A stretch of 64,000 nt of DNA, taken from positions 2,720,566 through 2,784,565 of the forward strand of contig NZ_LIYD01000005.1 of assembly GCF_001278115.1 (NCBI RefSeq), written 5' to 3'. Below are positions 24,884-32,643 of this stretch, in pieces. The first letter of the stretch is position 1, and each line of letters begins with the position of its first letter. The translations under genes and the position numbers were made by a program. The notes below the pieces were generated by a model, which saw nothing but the letters and a program-made list of their open reading frames with translations, had not been told where the DNA came from and ran no database searches. The stretch comes from Flavobacterium akiainvivens. GTDB taxonomy: Bacteria > Bacteroidota > Bacteroidia > Flavobacteriales > Flavobacteriaceae.

Positions 24884-25396
24884 ATGAAAAAACTGCTCAT
24901 ACTGTTCCTGTTTGCATCGGCCATTGCAACTGCACAGGATAAAGATGTATTTGATACTGCCCGCCGCGGTACGGTTGCGGAAATGAAGGCCCTGGAGGCA
25001 AAAAATAAAGACACCCTAAACGCCAAAAACGCCATGGGTTTTACCCCTCTTATCCTGGCCTGCTACCGCGGCAATACGGCTGTAGCCGAATACCTTGCCA
25101 CCCGCGTAAACAATATTAACTATAGCAGCGCAAGCGGCACGGCGCTGGCTTCTGCGGCAGTTAAGGGCGAAACGGGATTGTGTGAGGTGCTTCTTAAAAA
25201 TGGTGCCGACCCAAACATTGCCGATGCCAATGGTGTAACCCCGCTTACCTATGCCGTACAGTTTGAAAACAAGGCGCTTGTGGCACTGCTGCTAACGTAT
25301 AAAGCCGACAAAAAGCATAAAGACAATGAGGGCAAAACCCCTTATGACCATGCCGTTTTTGGCAATAATACAGAAATTATCAACCTGCTCAAATAA
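24884..25396 (+). CDS. Exported ankyrin-repeat protein
   Basis: A 170-residue protein with a signal peptide (MKKLLILFLFASAIATAQ) followed by about four ankyrin repeats: MGFTPLILACYRGNTAVAEYL, SGTALASAAVKGETGLCEVLL, NGVTPLTYAVQFENKALVALL and EGKTPYDHAVFGNNTEIINLL. Short exported ankyrin proteins of this kind accompany catalases or cytochromes in several bacteria and are thought to act as protein-protein scaffolds. Here it lies between YceI and the DOMON/T9SS gene in an operon, which suggests a scaffold role in the same envelope system. The partner is unknown. Confidence 0.85.
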   Translation: MKKLLILFLFASAIATAQDKDVFDTARRGTVAEMKALEAKNKDTLNAKNAMGFTPLILACYRGNTAVAEYLATRVNNINYSSASGTALASAAVKGETGLCEVLLKNGADPNIADANGVTPLTYAVQFENKALVALLLTYKADKKHKDNEGKTPYDHAVFGNNTEIINLLK

Positions 25397-25406
25397 AACA
25401 AAAACT

Positions 25407-26867
25407 ATGAAAAAACTACTACTTACTTTTTTGGGATTATCGGCCATGGGGGCCATTGCCCAGAGTAAAACCACAGGGTCGGTCAGCCTGCAAACGGGCA
25501 TGACCGCCGAGCTGAACCTTAACAACGGCACCACTACCGCCACACTAACCCTTACAGGCCCAAGCGACCGCTGGTTTGCACTACAGTTTGGTTCATTCAG
25601 CAACGGCCAGGGTATGGCATCGGGCATGGATGTGGTGTGGTATAACGGCACCACGCTGGTAGACGGCTTTATGAACGGCATAGGCTCTGCCCCTACTACC
25701 GATGCTAACGGATGGACCGTGAGCAGCAACACCGTGAGCGGCTCTACCCGCACCATTGTGGCTACCCGCGCGTTTGCCGGCGGTACAAACGATTTTACCT
25801 TTAACTACAACGATGCCAATATAGACTTTGCCTATGCAAGGGCAAACAGCGCTACTTATTCTTTAAATGGCCACGGCAGCTTTAGGGGTTACAAGCTAAA
25901 CCAGGCGTTTACCTGCGCAGCTCCTGATGCACCTACGGCAGCTGCGCAATCGTTCTGCGGAAGCGGCACCGTGGCTAACCTTACGGCTACAGGCGGCAGT
26001 GGCGCTACCTTTAACTGGTACACGGCAGCTACAGGCGGCAGCGCACTTGCAGGCACCACAGCGCTTTCAACAGGCACCTACTATGTATCGCAAACCATAA
26101 GCGACTGCGAGAGTACACGCACTGCTGTAACCGTTACTGTTACAATTGTAGCAACCCCGGTAGCACAGGCAGCACAATCGTTCTGCGGAAGCGCCACCGT
26201 AAGCAGCCTTACCGCTACAGCAACAGGCGGGGCTACACTGGGCTGGTATGCAGCAGCAACAGGCGGCACAGCACTTGCAGGCTCAACCGCGCTTGTTAGC
26301 GGCACTACCTATTATGCAGGCCAAACGGTTAACGGCTGTAACAGTACCAGGACAGCAGTAACCGTTACCATAAACAACATACCGGGCGCACCGGGTGGCG
26401 ATGACACCCAGGATTTTGATGCCGGCGAAACCTTAAACGACCTTGCCATTACCATTCTTGTTGGTGCACAAATACAGTGGTATGTACTTGATGAAGATGT
26501 GTATGTTGAAATACCGGCTACTACACCGCTTGTAAACGGCACTACCTACTATGTATCGCAAACTTTTAACGGATGTGAGAGCGCTGTGTATGGCATTACC
26601 GTAAGCCAGACTACCGGTGCAGAAGACTTTGCCCTGCAAGGGCTTAAAGCCTATCCTAACCCTGCCGGGGATGTACTTACCATTACAAACAGGGCAAAGT
26701 TACAAGGAGTTTCAATCATCAATATGCTGGGGCAGGAAGTGCTTAGCCAAAGGGCAAACGGCACCGAGGTGCAGCTTAACGTGGCCCCCCTTACCGGCGG
26801 CAGCTACATAGTTAAGGTAACGGCACTAAACGGCGCTACAGCCACACTTAAAATCGCGAAGTATTAA
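25407..26867 (+). CDS. T9SS-exported protein with DOMON-like domain and Ig-like repeats
   Basis: A 486-residue secreted protein. After the signal peptide (MKKLLLTFLGLSAMGAIAQ), residues about 20-165 look like a DOMON domain: GSVSLQTGMTAEL..TLTGPSDRWFALQFG..GMDVVWY..DFAYA..SLNGHGSFRG. A Met (M74, or M70) and H156 stand where haem b-binding DOMON domains have ligands. Three Ig-like beta repeats follow (about 172-247, 252-322 and 330-400), each with a conserved CGS or N-G-C-x-S motif. The C-terminus from LKAYPNPAGDVLTI is a T9SS type A sorting signal, so the protein should reach the cell surface. It closes the operon, and a terminator follows. The DOMON call is by eye. Confidence 0.8.
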   Translation: MKKLLLTFLGLSAMGAIAQSKTTGSVSLQTGMTAELNLNNGTTTATLTLTGPSDRWFALQFGSFSNGQGMASGMDVVWYNGTTLVDGFMNGIGSAPTTDANGWTVSSNTVSGSTRTIVATRAFAGGTNDFTFNYNDANIDFAYARANSATYSLNGHGSFRGYKLNQAFTCAAPDAPTAAAQSFCGSGTVANLTATGGSGATFNWYTAATGGSALAGTTALSTGTYYVSQTISDCESTRTAVTVTVTIVATPVAQAAQSFCGSATVSSLTATATGGATLGWYAAATGGTALAGSTALVSGTTYYAGQTVNGCNSTRTAVTVTINNIPGAPGGDDTQDFDAGETLNDLAITILVGAQIQWYVLDEDVYVEIPATTPLVNGTTYYVSQTFNGCESAVYGITVSQTTGAEDFALQGLKAYPNPAGDVLTITNRAKLQGVSIINMLGQEVLSQRANGTEVQLNVAPLTGGSYIVKVTALNGATATLKIAKY

Positions 26868-26891
26868 TTTCGGCTATAAATTGGTTTAGGT

Positions 26892-26930
26892 AAAGGGTTG
26901 TCTTAAAAGGCAGCCCTTTATTGTTTTTTT
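26892..26930 (+). terminator. Terminator of the exported redox-like operon
   Basis: AAAGGGTTG (26892-26900) pairs with CAGCCCTTT (26911-26919), with one G-U pair, and ATTGTTTTTTT follows. Confidence 0.85.
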
Positions 26931-26971
26931 ATAAGCTGCTGAGCTGCTGAGTTTCTTAGCTTCTAAGCACT
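26931..26971. repeat. TTAGC-type repeat
   Basis: The words AGCTGCTGAGCTGCTGAG and TTCTTAGCTTCTAAGC follow the terminator. They belong to the same family as 22434-22464, 27072-27105 and 32573-32612. Confidence 0.65.
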
Positions 26972-27071
26972 ATTAGTGCACCTGCGGGTTTTGGTTTGTA
27001 AACTAACCTCCCCAACTATAGCAGTATTTGGGTAAACAATTTCAAAAGCATATTAACCTCATTTCAAAAGC

Positions 27072-27105
27072 TTAGTGGCTAAGTAGCTAAGAGGCTTAGC
27101 CACTT
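27072..27105 (-). repeat. TTAGC-type repeat forming a hairpin
   Basis: AGTGGCTAAG pairs exactly with CTTAGCCACT around TAGCTAAGAGG. It directly abuts the stop codon of the leftward gene at 27104, and its reverse-strand tail has a short T run (CTTTTG), so it may end that transcript. Confidence 0.7.
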
Positions 27106-27589
27106 ATTTAAACAATGCCTTTTCCTTGTCAGAAAATGCTTCGCTTTGCTGTATGTATTTTTTGGTAAACGCCTTAAGGGCGGCATCCTGGGCGGTGTAG
27201 TTTTTTATAAGGAAGGCCTTATCAATTTTAATATCGCCGGTGTAGCCGGTTATCCAGGGTACGTTGTCCTGTATATTAAGGCGGATGAGGCGCGCCTCAT
27301 AGTTATTGGGCGCTTTTTCTATAACCTTTTCAAGGAGTTTTTTGCCGCGGTTAAAGTAACGCATTTTAGTTATAACACCGCCTTCATACTTGGCCATAAG
27401 CACCTGGCTGGCGGCTTTGTAGGCCAGGATGGTAGCATCGGGGTGGGTTTCGGCAACAGCCTCAAATGCTTTGTGAAATTCGAGCGCGCTTTTTTGGGTT
27501 AGCGCAGCATCTATGTAGTTTTGGCGCACACGGGTCAGTTCAAAATCTTCAGCAAAAAACAACAGGAGGCACAGGGGCAGCAGCTTCAT
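27104..27589 (-). CDS. Small, probably exported TPR-like helical protein
   Basis: A 161-residue protein with a short hydrophobic start (MKLLPLCLLLFFAEDFE), which may be a signal peptide. The rest is helical with TPR-like segments: SALEFHKAFEAVAETHPDATILAYKAASQVLMAKYEGG and KKLLEKVIEKAPNNYEARLIRLNIQDNVP, which look like two TPR-type helix pairs. No family name is certain. It is the last gene of a leftward group after the unknown gene at 27678. Confidence 0.68.
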   Translation of the reverse strand: MKLLPLCLLLFFAEDFELTRVRQNYIDAALTQKSALEFHKAFEAVAETHPDATILAYKAASQVLMAKYEGGVITKMRYFNRGKKLLEKVIEKAPNNYEARLIRLNIQDNVPWITGYTGDIKIDKAFLIKNYTAQDAALKAFTKKYIQQSEAFSDKEKALFK

Positions 27590-27677
27590 GGTTTTGAGAA
27601 ATAAGGTGTTAAGGCAAATAAACGCATATTTACCTGAACGCCAAATATCTTACAAAAAACTTTAACAGATATTAAGG

Positions 27678-28286
27678 CTAATTAACCTTGTAAATCAGTT
27701 CATAGTCGTGCGCCGTGACATACATAGGAATTGTTGCCCAATTACTGTCACTCTTTTTATAAGCTTCCCGAAACAATTCGTGTAGCCTTAAGATAACCAG
27801 TAATTCACATACTTCGCAGGCTTTTTCAACATCAGGATTCTCGCCAGTATTATTTTCATGATAATCGCGAAAAGACTCTTGTAATTCTTCAAAACCTGTA
27901 ATAACCATTGAGGTTTTAGTCGAATCAATAAAGTCAGAGAGCCAATCCATATCTTCCATACCACCATTCTCCTTGTATGAAAACAAATCTATAAACCAGC
28001 GGTCATAATTTATGCTAAAGCCATTCATCTCGCAGTAATAAGCTGCTGGATTTACTGTTTTATTAAAAAGGCGGCCCAGGAAACCTTTTGTGGCGGTTGC
28101 CGTATAAAATGCCCCTATATATCCTTTTAATTCCGGAACCAGATGTAGCAGGTTGCGCCCCATGATTTTATGGAACCCGGTTTCTGGAATCGCCATTAGT
28201 TCAGATTCTGCAATTGCAATTGCAGAATCAAGCTTATTGGCATGTATTAAAGGTCTGAGTTGGTTTTCTAATTCAGAAAAATGCAT
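27678..28286 (-). CDS. Protein of unknown function
   Basis: A 202-residue cytoplasmic-type protein; the start MHFSELENQL at 28286 is preferred to an ATG 11 codons upstream. It begins with a helix-rich segment (LRPLIHANKLDSAIAIAESELMAIPETGFHKIMGR) and has an acidic middle (SYKENGGMEDMDWLSDFIDSTKTSMVITGFEELQESFRDYHE). No signal peptide, membrane helix or familiar motif is visible, so I cannot assign a role. It is somewhat AT-richer than the LRR gene upstream. The pattern resembles immunity- or SMI1-like proteins only loosely, and I do not call it so. Confidence 0.68.
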   Translation of the reverse strand: MHFSELENQLRPLIHANKLDSAIAIAESELMAIPETGFHKIMGRNLLHLVPELKGYIGAFYTATATKGFLGRLFNKTVNPAAYYCEMNGFSINYDRWFIDLFSYKENGGMEDMDWLSDFIDSTKTSMVITGFEELQESFRDYHENNTGENPDVEKACEVCELLVILRLHELFREAYKKSDSNWATIPMYVTAHDYELIYKVN

Positions 28287-28346
28287 ACTTGTCTTGATTG
28301 GCAAAACAAATAAACACATATTATCCTGAATACAAGCCTGTTTACC

Positions 28347-29258
28347 CTACTTTTTATCGGCATATACGGCGCAGCCCGGCAGTGCTTTTTTAATACGGGC
28401 TACTTCAGCGGCGGGTATGGGGTTTCCGGTAATAATAAGCGTTTTAAGCTCCTTTAGCCCCTCAAGATTCTTGGGCAGGGCTTTAATGTTGTTGTTGGCC
28501 AATGACAGCAATTGCAGGCTGCCCAGGTTATCAAGGCCTTCGGGCAGTTTTGTAAGCCTGTTATCGTTTAACAGCAGCGTGCGCAGGCCGGTAAGCTTTG
28601 TAAACGCAACAGGTATGGCCTTTAGCTGGTTGTGCTCCAGGTTAAGGTCTTCGAGCGCGTTTAGGGCTGCCCAGCTTTCATCGAGCTCGTTAAACTGGTT
28701 GCGGGCCAGGCTTAGCTGCCTTAGCTTTTTAAGCTTTGCAAAATCATCGGGCAGGTAGCTTAGCTGGTTGCTGTCGGCTTCCAGTATTTCTATGTTTTTG
28801 CACTTGCTTAGCTCATTGGGCAAAAAGGTAATGGCATTGTAGCTTAGTATAAGCATGCTCAGGTTTTGCAGGCTGCCTATGCCCTGCGGAAGCGCCTGTA
28901 TGGCATTATCGCTAACATCGAGTGTGGTAAGGCTTTTAAGCTTTTCCAGGTCTTTTGGGATGTACTTAAGCGCGTTGAGCTTAAGGTTGAGCACCTCCAG
29001 GTTTTTCAGGGCAAACACCTGTGGTTCTACCTCTTCAAAATGGTTGCCCATAAGGTTAAGGTAGGTTAGTTTTTGTAGCTGCGTTACCTCCTGCGGCAGG
29101 TGAAAAATGCCCTTATCGCGGTAGTTGAGTTGGGTGGCAGTGGCCTTGTGTGGCAATGCCTGCTCTACGCTGGTGTATACCGGGGCTTTTATGGGGTTTG
29201 CATACTGCGCGGTGGCGGTTGCCGTGGCGAGTAGTATAATGGGGAGTATGTTTTTCAT
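28347..29258 (-). CDS. Exported leucine-rich repeat protein
   Basis: A 303-residue protein with a signal peptide (MKNILPIILLATATATAQ) and then about nine leucine-rich repeats of ~23 residues. The consensus is LxxLxxLxLxxNxLxxLPxxLxxL (for example LEVLNLKLNALKYIPKDL and LQLLSLANNNIKALPKNL). This is the bacterial LRR type with L-P-x-x-L turns. The end, GNPIPAAEVARIKKALPGCAVYADKK, is a typical cap. The curved fold usually binds proteins or glycans. No sorting domain is present, so it is likely periplasmic. It starts after the repeat-filled gap 29259-29613. Confidence 0.88.
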   Translation of the reverse strand: MKNILPIILLATATATAQYANPIKAPVYTSVEQALPHKATATQLNYRDKGIFHLPQEVTQLQKLTYLNLMGNHFEEVEPQVFALKNLEVLNLKLNALKYIPKDLEKLKSLTTLDVSDNAIQALPQGIGSLQNLSMLILSYNAITFLPNELSKCKNIEILEADSNQLSYLPDDFAKLKKLRQLSLARNQFNELDESWAALNALEDLNLEHNQLKAIPVAFTKLTGLRTLLLNDNRLTKLPEGLDNLGSLQLLSLANNNIKALPKNLEGLKELKTLIITGNPIPAAEVARIKKALPGCAVYADKK

Positions 29259-29613
29259 TTTTTTGATAATTAAGAGGATATTTCAGAGATTCCTCCATAT
29301 TGAAATTTGAGATTCCTCAACTCCGCTAAAGCTTCGTTCGGAATGACAAACGCTTTCAAAAACCATAATTCGTGTTCTTATGAATGTTTTTTAAACACCA
29401 AGACACAAAGACCACTAAGTTTAGGACACTAAAATCGCTTTTTATCTTAATTAGATACTTTTTACTCATGTTTCTTCTTTGTGCCCTTTGTGTCTTTGTG
29501 TTAAAACTTATTCTGGTAAGACAACTTTAATATTACTACCTAAAAACGTACCGGTTGCAAAAAAAGAAAAGCCGGTAAACAAGCTACCGGCCTTCCTCAG
29601 AATAGATATTACA
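29259..29613. other. Repeat-filled gap between LRR and PhoX genes
   Basis: The 355 bases hold no gene. At about 29306-29350 there is an element GAGATTCCTC..TTCGTTCGGAATGACA, a relative of the palindromic repeat at 8262-8444. At about 29396-29508 lies a CTTTGTG-type repeat (GACACAAAG left, CTTTGTGTCTTTGTG right). The PhoX terminator lies at 29559-29591. Confidence 0.65.
29559..29591 (-). terminator. Terminator of the PhoX-like gene
   Basis: GCCGGTA (29571-29577) pairs with TACCGGC (29585-29591). The reverse strand continues with a T-rich tail (TTTTCTTTTTTT). It lies 22 bases past the stop codon. Confidence 0.85.
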
Positions 29614-32166
29614 TTACTTAACCTTCATGATTTTGTAAGAAGCGCTCTTATCTGCTGTGGTAACGGTAAGGATAAATACCTGGCCGTTAAGGGCAGAAAG
29701 GTCTACGCTAATGTTGCCACCGTTAGCAGCGTTTTCGGCTACTTTGCGGCCTGTGATATCAAACACTTCTACAGCAGCGGCTTCGCCTGCAAACTGGCCG
29801 TTAAGCTCTACGTTTACAATGCCTGTAGTAGGGTTAGGATATACTTTTACCAGCTGTGCAAGCTCAGGGTTGTTAAGGCCTACAAGCTCTTCAACAGTTA
29901 TGTAGTCAGCCTTGGTTTCAGCTTCGCTGCTGCCTACTGCGTTAGTGGTAGTAAGGGTTACGTTATACGTACCGGCAGTAGCATAAGTAACTACAGGGTT
30001 TTCTTCGGTTGAAGTAGCAGGGGTACCGCCTTCAAACGTCCAGGCCCATGCAGTTGGGTTAAAGGTACTCATGTCTGTAAAGGTTACTGTAGCACCTTCG
30101 TTAACGGTTACCTGGTTGGCAACGAAATCGGCTGTTGGGGCCTGCTGGCCAAGCTCTGAAGCTACAGAGAATACCACTACGGCAGAAGCATTAAAGTTAA
30201 CCTGCGCACCGGTAGCATCTGTTTGTGGTGTATTAGAACCGTCTGGGTGCTGAACAGAGAAGAAACCATATTTAAAGTCTGGCGTAAAAGTAAGGCCTGT
30301 AGGCTCTGAACCGGCCGGCATAGAAGAGTGCAGCAATACGTGCGGCATACTTTGCCTGTGGTCTGGCCTTACAACCCAGATGTACATTTTACCACCATCC
30401 TGCAGTAACCAAAGGTTACCTTTATCGTCAAACGTAATGTTGTCGTTACCATCGCCCCAAGGCTCCATTACAATACCGTTAGCGGTTTCAATAGGGTAAG
30501 ACATACCACCTATGAAAGTTTCAAACTCAGTAACCGTAGTACCGGCAGCAGTAGTATCTTTAAACCTGTAGATGCGGTTTTTGCCTTTAGATGTAAAATA
30601 TACCATGCCATCAAGCGGGCTTATTTCGGCATCTTCAACACCGTTAAAGTTAGTACCGCCAAGCGATGCAGCAACCGAAGTTACGTTGTTACAATCAGCC
30701 GGGGTAGCGTTAGGCACCTGTACCCATGTAGCGGTAGACGACATAGGCTCATCATTTTGAAGGCCAAGGTCAAGCTTAAGTACATATAGGTTACCGGCAG
30801 TAAAATCATTAGCCGTTGTAGGTACAAATTTGTACAGGCAGTGTGTGCCACCGTCTTCGCCATAGTAAGCAACAGTACCTTCGGCATTGATGATTACGTT
30901 TTCGTGGTTCATACGGCCCATTTTAAATAGCTTGTCTTTAGCGCCGTCGTTGTTATAGTCCATAACCTCGGCAGTAACCGGGTCAATTTCCACAAGCCAG
31001 CCCACATCGTTATAGCCATCGCCGTTAGTATCGCCACCGCTGGTGTTTTCTTCGGCAGTTATAACCGTGTTCCATGGTGTAGTACCTCCAGAACAGTTCC
31101 TGATTGTAGTAACAAGAGACGGGGTATACATATCTACAGCAACCGATGCGTCTTCTTCCCACAGGTAGGTATCTTCGTTAAAGTGTACGTTTACAATACT
31201 AACGCCACCCGGGTTGTTTTCGTGGTTAACCGAAAGGCGGCCTACTTTAGAGCTGCCTTCTTCCGGCACATAAGCCGTATAATCGTGGTTACCCGGCACG
31301 GTTGCAAGAACCGAAGTATCGGTATATGCATCGCCTTCCTTAAACATTTGCTGGAAACGGTGCTCGGTTGGTATAAGCATTACCGGGGTTTGCTCTGTAG
31401 GGTTAATGCTGGTAAAGCAGCCTATGTGGTTGTCATCACATGCTATGTTGTCTACCGGTGCATCTTTAACATACATATCAAACTTAAGGTCAGAGCTCTG
31501 TCCATCGCGGTTGTGCACTTCTACAGCAATACGGTTTACGCCTTCAGTAAACACGGTTTTAGGCACTTCGTGCACCCAGTAGCGGTTTTCATCGGCACCG
31601 TCTACAATGGTAGATGAGTGTGTAAGGTACGTAATAGCACCTGTAGGCATGTTATCGCGGAATACTTCTACACCGTTTACATATACTACCACACCGTCAT
31701 CGCGCTTAATACCAAACTCTACCATATCGGCAACGTTTGCAAGGTCGATGTTAATGTCGCGGAAAAAATACGTAGTGATGTATTTGTTACCGCTGTTTGG
31801 ACCGAAAGATACTACTGTGTTTACCTGGTCGCCGTAGCCAAGGGGTGCGTTGCCGCTTGCCCATGTGCTGTTATCGGTAGTGGCAAGGTTCCATGGTGTA
31901 GCGCCCTGGTCTGTACCGTTGTCAAGGTACTGCCACTGGCTGTCTTTTCCCAGGGGGTAAGAAGCAGGGTCTAATGTTAAAGCTGTGTTTGCGGCTTTAG
32001 CAGGTGCAGTTGTGTGTGTTGCAGGTGCAGAAGGTAGTGAAACTTCTTTTTTTGCTGCCTTTTTAGCCTTAGGGCTTGTGCTGAAAACGGGGAATGAACC
32101 CGTGGCTACTACTGCGAAACTCCATAGGGAGAACAGTAGCGCTACAGAGAGTAGGCTTTTTTTCAT
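29614..32166 (-). CDS. T9SS-exported PhoX-like phosphatase (DUF839) with jelly-roll and PKD domains
   Basis: An 850-residue secreted protein. After the signal peptide and a Thr/Ala/Pro/Lys-rich linker comes a jelly-roll domain (about 70-235, ending RYWVHEVPKTVFTEGVNRIAVEVHNRDG). The central part (about 255-670) has PhoX/DUF839 marks: LSVNHENNPGG, RNCSGGTTPWNTVITAEEN and GRMNHENVIINAEGTVAYYGED, the motifs that supply iron and calcium ligands in PhoX. A PKD domain follows (PTADFVANQVTVNEGATVTFTDMSTF, about 675-755). The C-terminus VKVYPNPTTGIVNVEL is a T9SS type A sorting signal. It probably frees phosphate from organic esters outside the cell. No twin-Arg signal is present, unlike classic PhoX. 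Confidence 0.88.
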   Translation of the reverse strand: MKKSLLSVALLFSLWSFAVVATGSFPVFSTSPKAKKAAKKEVSLPSAPATHTTAPAKAANTALTLDPASYPLGKDSQWQYLDNGTDQGATPWNLATTDNSTWASGNAPLGYGDQVNTVVSFGPNSGNKYITTYFFRDINIDLANVADMVEFGIKRDDGVVVYVNGVEVFRDNMPTGAITYLTHSSTIVDGADENRYWVHEVPKTVFTEGVNRIAVEVHNRDGQSSDLKFDMYVKDAPVDNIACDDNHIGCFTSINPTEQTPVMLIPTEHRFQQMFKEGDAYTDTSVLATVPGNHDYTAYVPEEGSSKVGRLSVNHENNPGGVSIVNVHFNEDTYLWEEDASVAVDMYTPSLVTTIRNCSGGTTPWNTVITAEENTSGGDTNGDGYNDVGWLVEIDPVTAEVMDYNNDGAKDKLFKMGRMNHENVIINAEGTVAYYGEDGGTHCLYKFVPTTANDFTAGNLYVLKLDLGLQNDEPMSSTATWVQVPNATPADCNNVTSVAASLGGTNFNGVEDAEISPLDGMVYFTSKGKNRIYRFKDTTAAGTTVTEFETFIGGMSYPIETANGIVMEPWGDGNDNITFDDKGNLWLLQDGGKMYIWVVRPDHRQSMPHVLLHSSMPAGSEPTGLTFTPDFKYGFFSVQHPDGSNTPQTDATGAQVNFNASAVVVFSVASELGQQAPTADFVANQVTVNEGATVTFTDMSTFNPTAWAWTFEGGTPATSTEENPVVTYATAGTYNVTLTTTNAVGSSEAETKADYITVEELVGLNNPELAQLVKVYPNPTTGIVNVELNGQFAGEAAAVEVFDITGRKVAENAANGGNISVDLSALNGQVFILTVTTADKSASYKIMKVK

Positions 32167-32194
32167 GCGTTTAGTAGTTTTTGTTTTATGCAGG

Positions 32195-32202
32195 CAAAAC
32201 TA
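32195..32202 (-). promoter_or_regulatory. Candidate -7 box (TAGTTTTG) of the PhoX-like gene
   Basis: The reverse strand reads TAGTTTTG, an exact TAnnTTTG match, 28 bases before the ATG. No TTG partner is visible at normal spacing. Confidence 0.45.
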
Positions 32203-32572
32203 AACGGAATACCTGCCTTAACGCCTTAAGCCCGTTTTAAACAATTTTTAAAGAACGGTAAGCAAAACCGCACATATTTTAAATTTAGTGTAGTTAAAAC
32301 ACCGTTAAATTATGTTATAATCCTACAAAATAAAAAACAGATTTAGCGTTACCGTAACGTTTAGAAAATATCAGCTATTTGATAATTGGCGGGTAATTAT
32401 TGCTTGTTTATGAAGCCAGAACCGGAACTACCTTATTATAAAGCCCCTGCAAAAATGCCTGCCAAAAACAGTACGATTTTGGCTTTTGAGCCATGCATAA
32501 TCTGGCTATTGCCGAAATAATAGCGCGAAACAACTGTAATGATTTTTGTTCGTAACGTTGGGGTAAAGAGAA

Positions 32573-32612
32573 AAGCTGCTTAGCTACTTAGCCACTTAGC
32601 TGCTTAGCCAAA
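32573..32612. repeat. TTAGC-type repeat
   Basis: A run of CTGCTTAGCTACTTAGCCAC and CTTAGCTGCTTAGCC words, related to 22434-22464, 26931-26971 and 27072-27105. Confidence 0.7.
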
Positions 32613-32643
32613 AGCAAAACAACCCCTTCAGGGTCGGGAAAGC

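Larger units (their letters stand above)
32167..32643. other. Upstream region of the PhoX-like gene
   Basis: The 477-base gap holds a -7 box at 32195-32202, a small palindrome CGTTAC-C-GTAACG at 32347-32359 and a second CGTAACGTT at 32551-32559. A TTAGC-type repeat lies at 32573-32612 and overlaps the end of the EamA transcript. I see no gene. Confidence 0.5.

Noticed and set aside
27678..28286. Toxin-immunity (SMI1/KNR4-like) protein
   Set aside because: The acidic aromatic character is vaguely similar, but the family motifs are not visible and no toxin gene is adjacent.
29614..32166. Tat export of the PhoX-like protein
   Set aside because: The N-terminus has no twin arginine. It carries a normal signal peptide and a C-terminal T9SS sorting domain.
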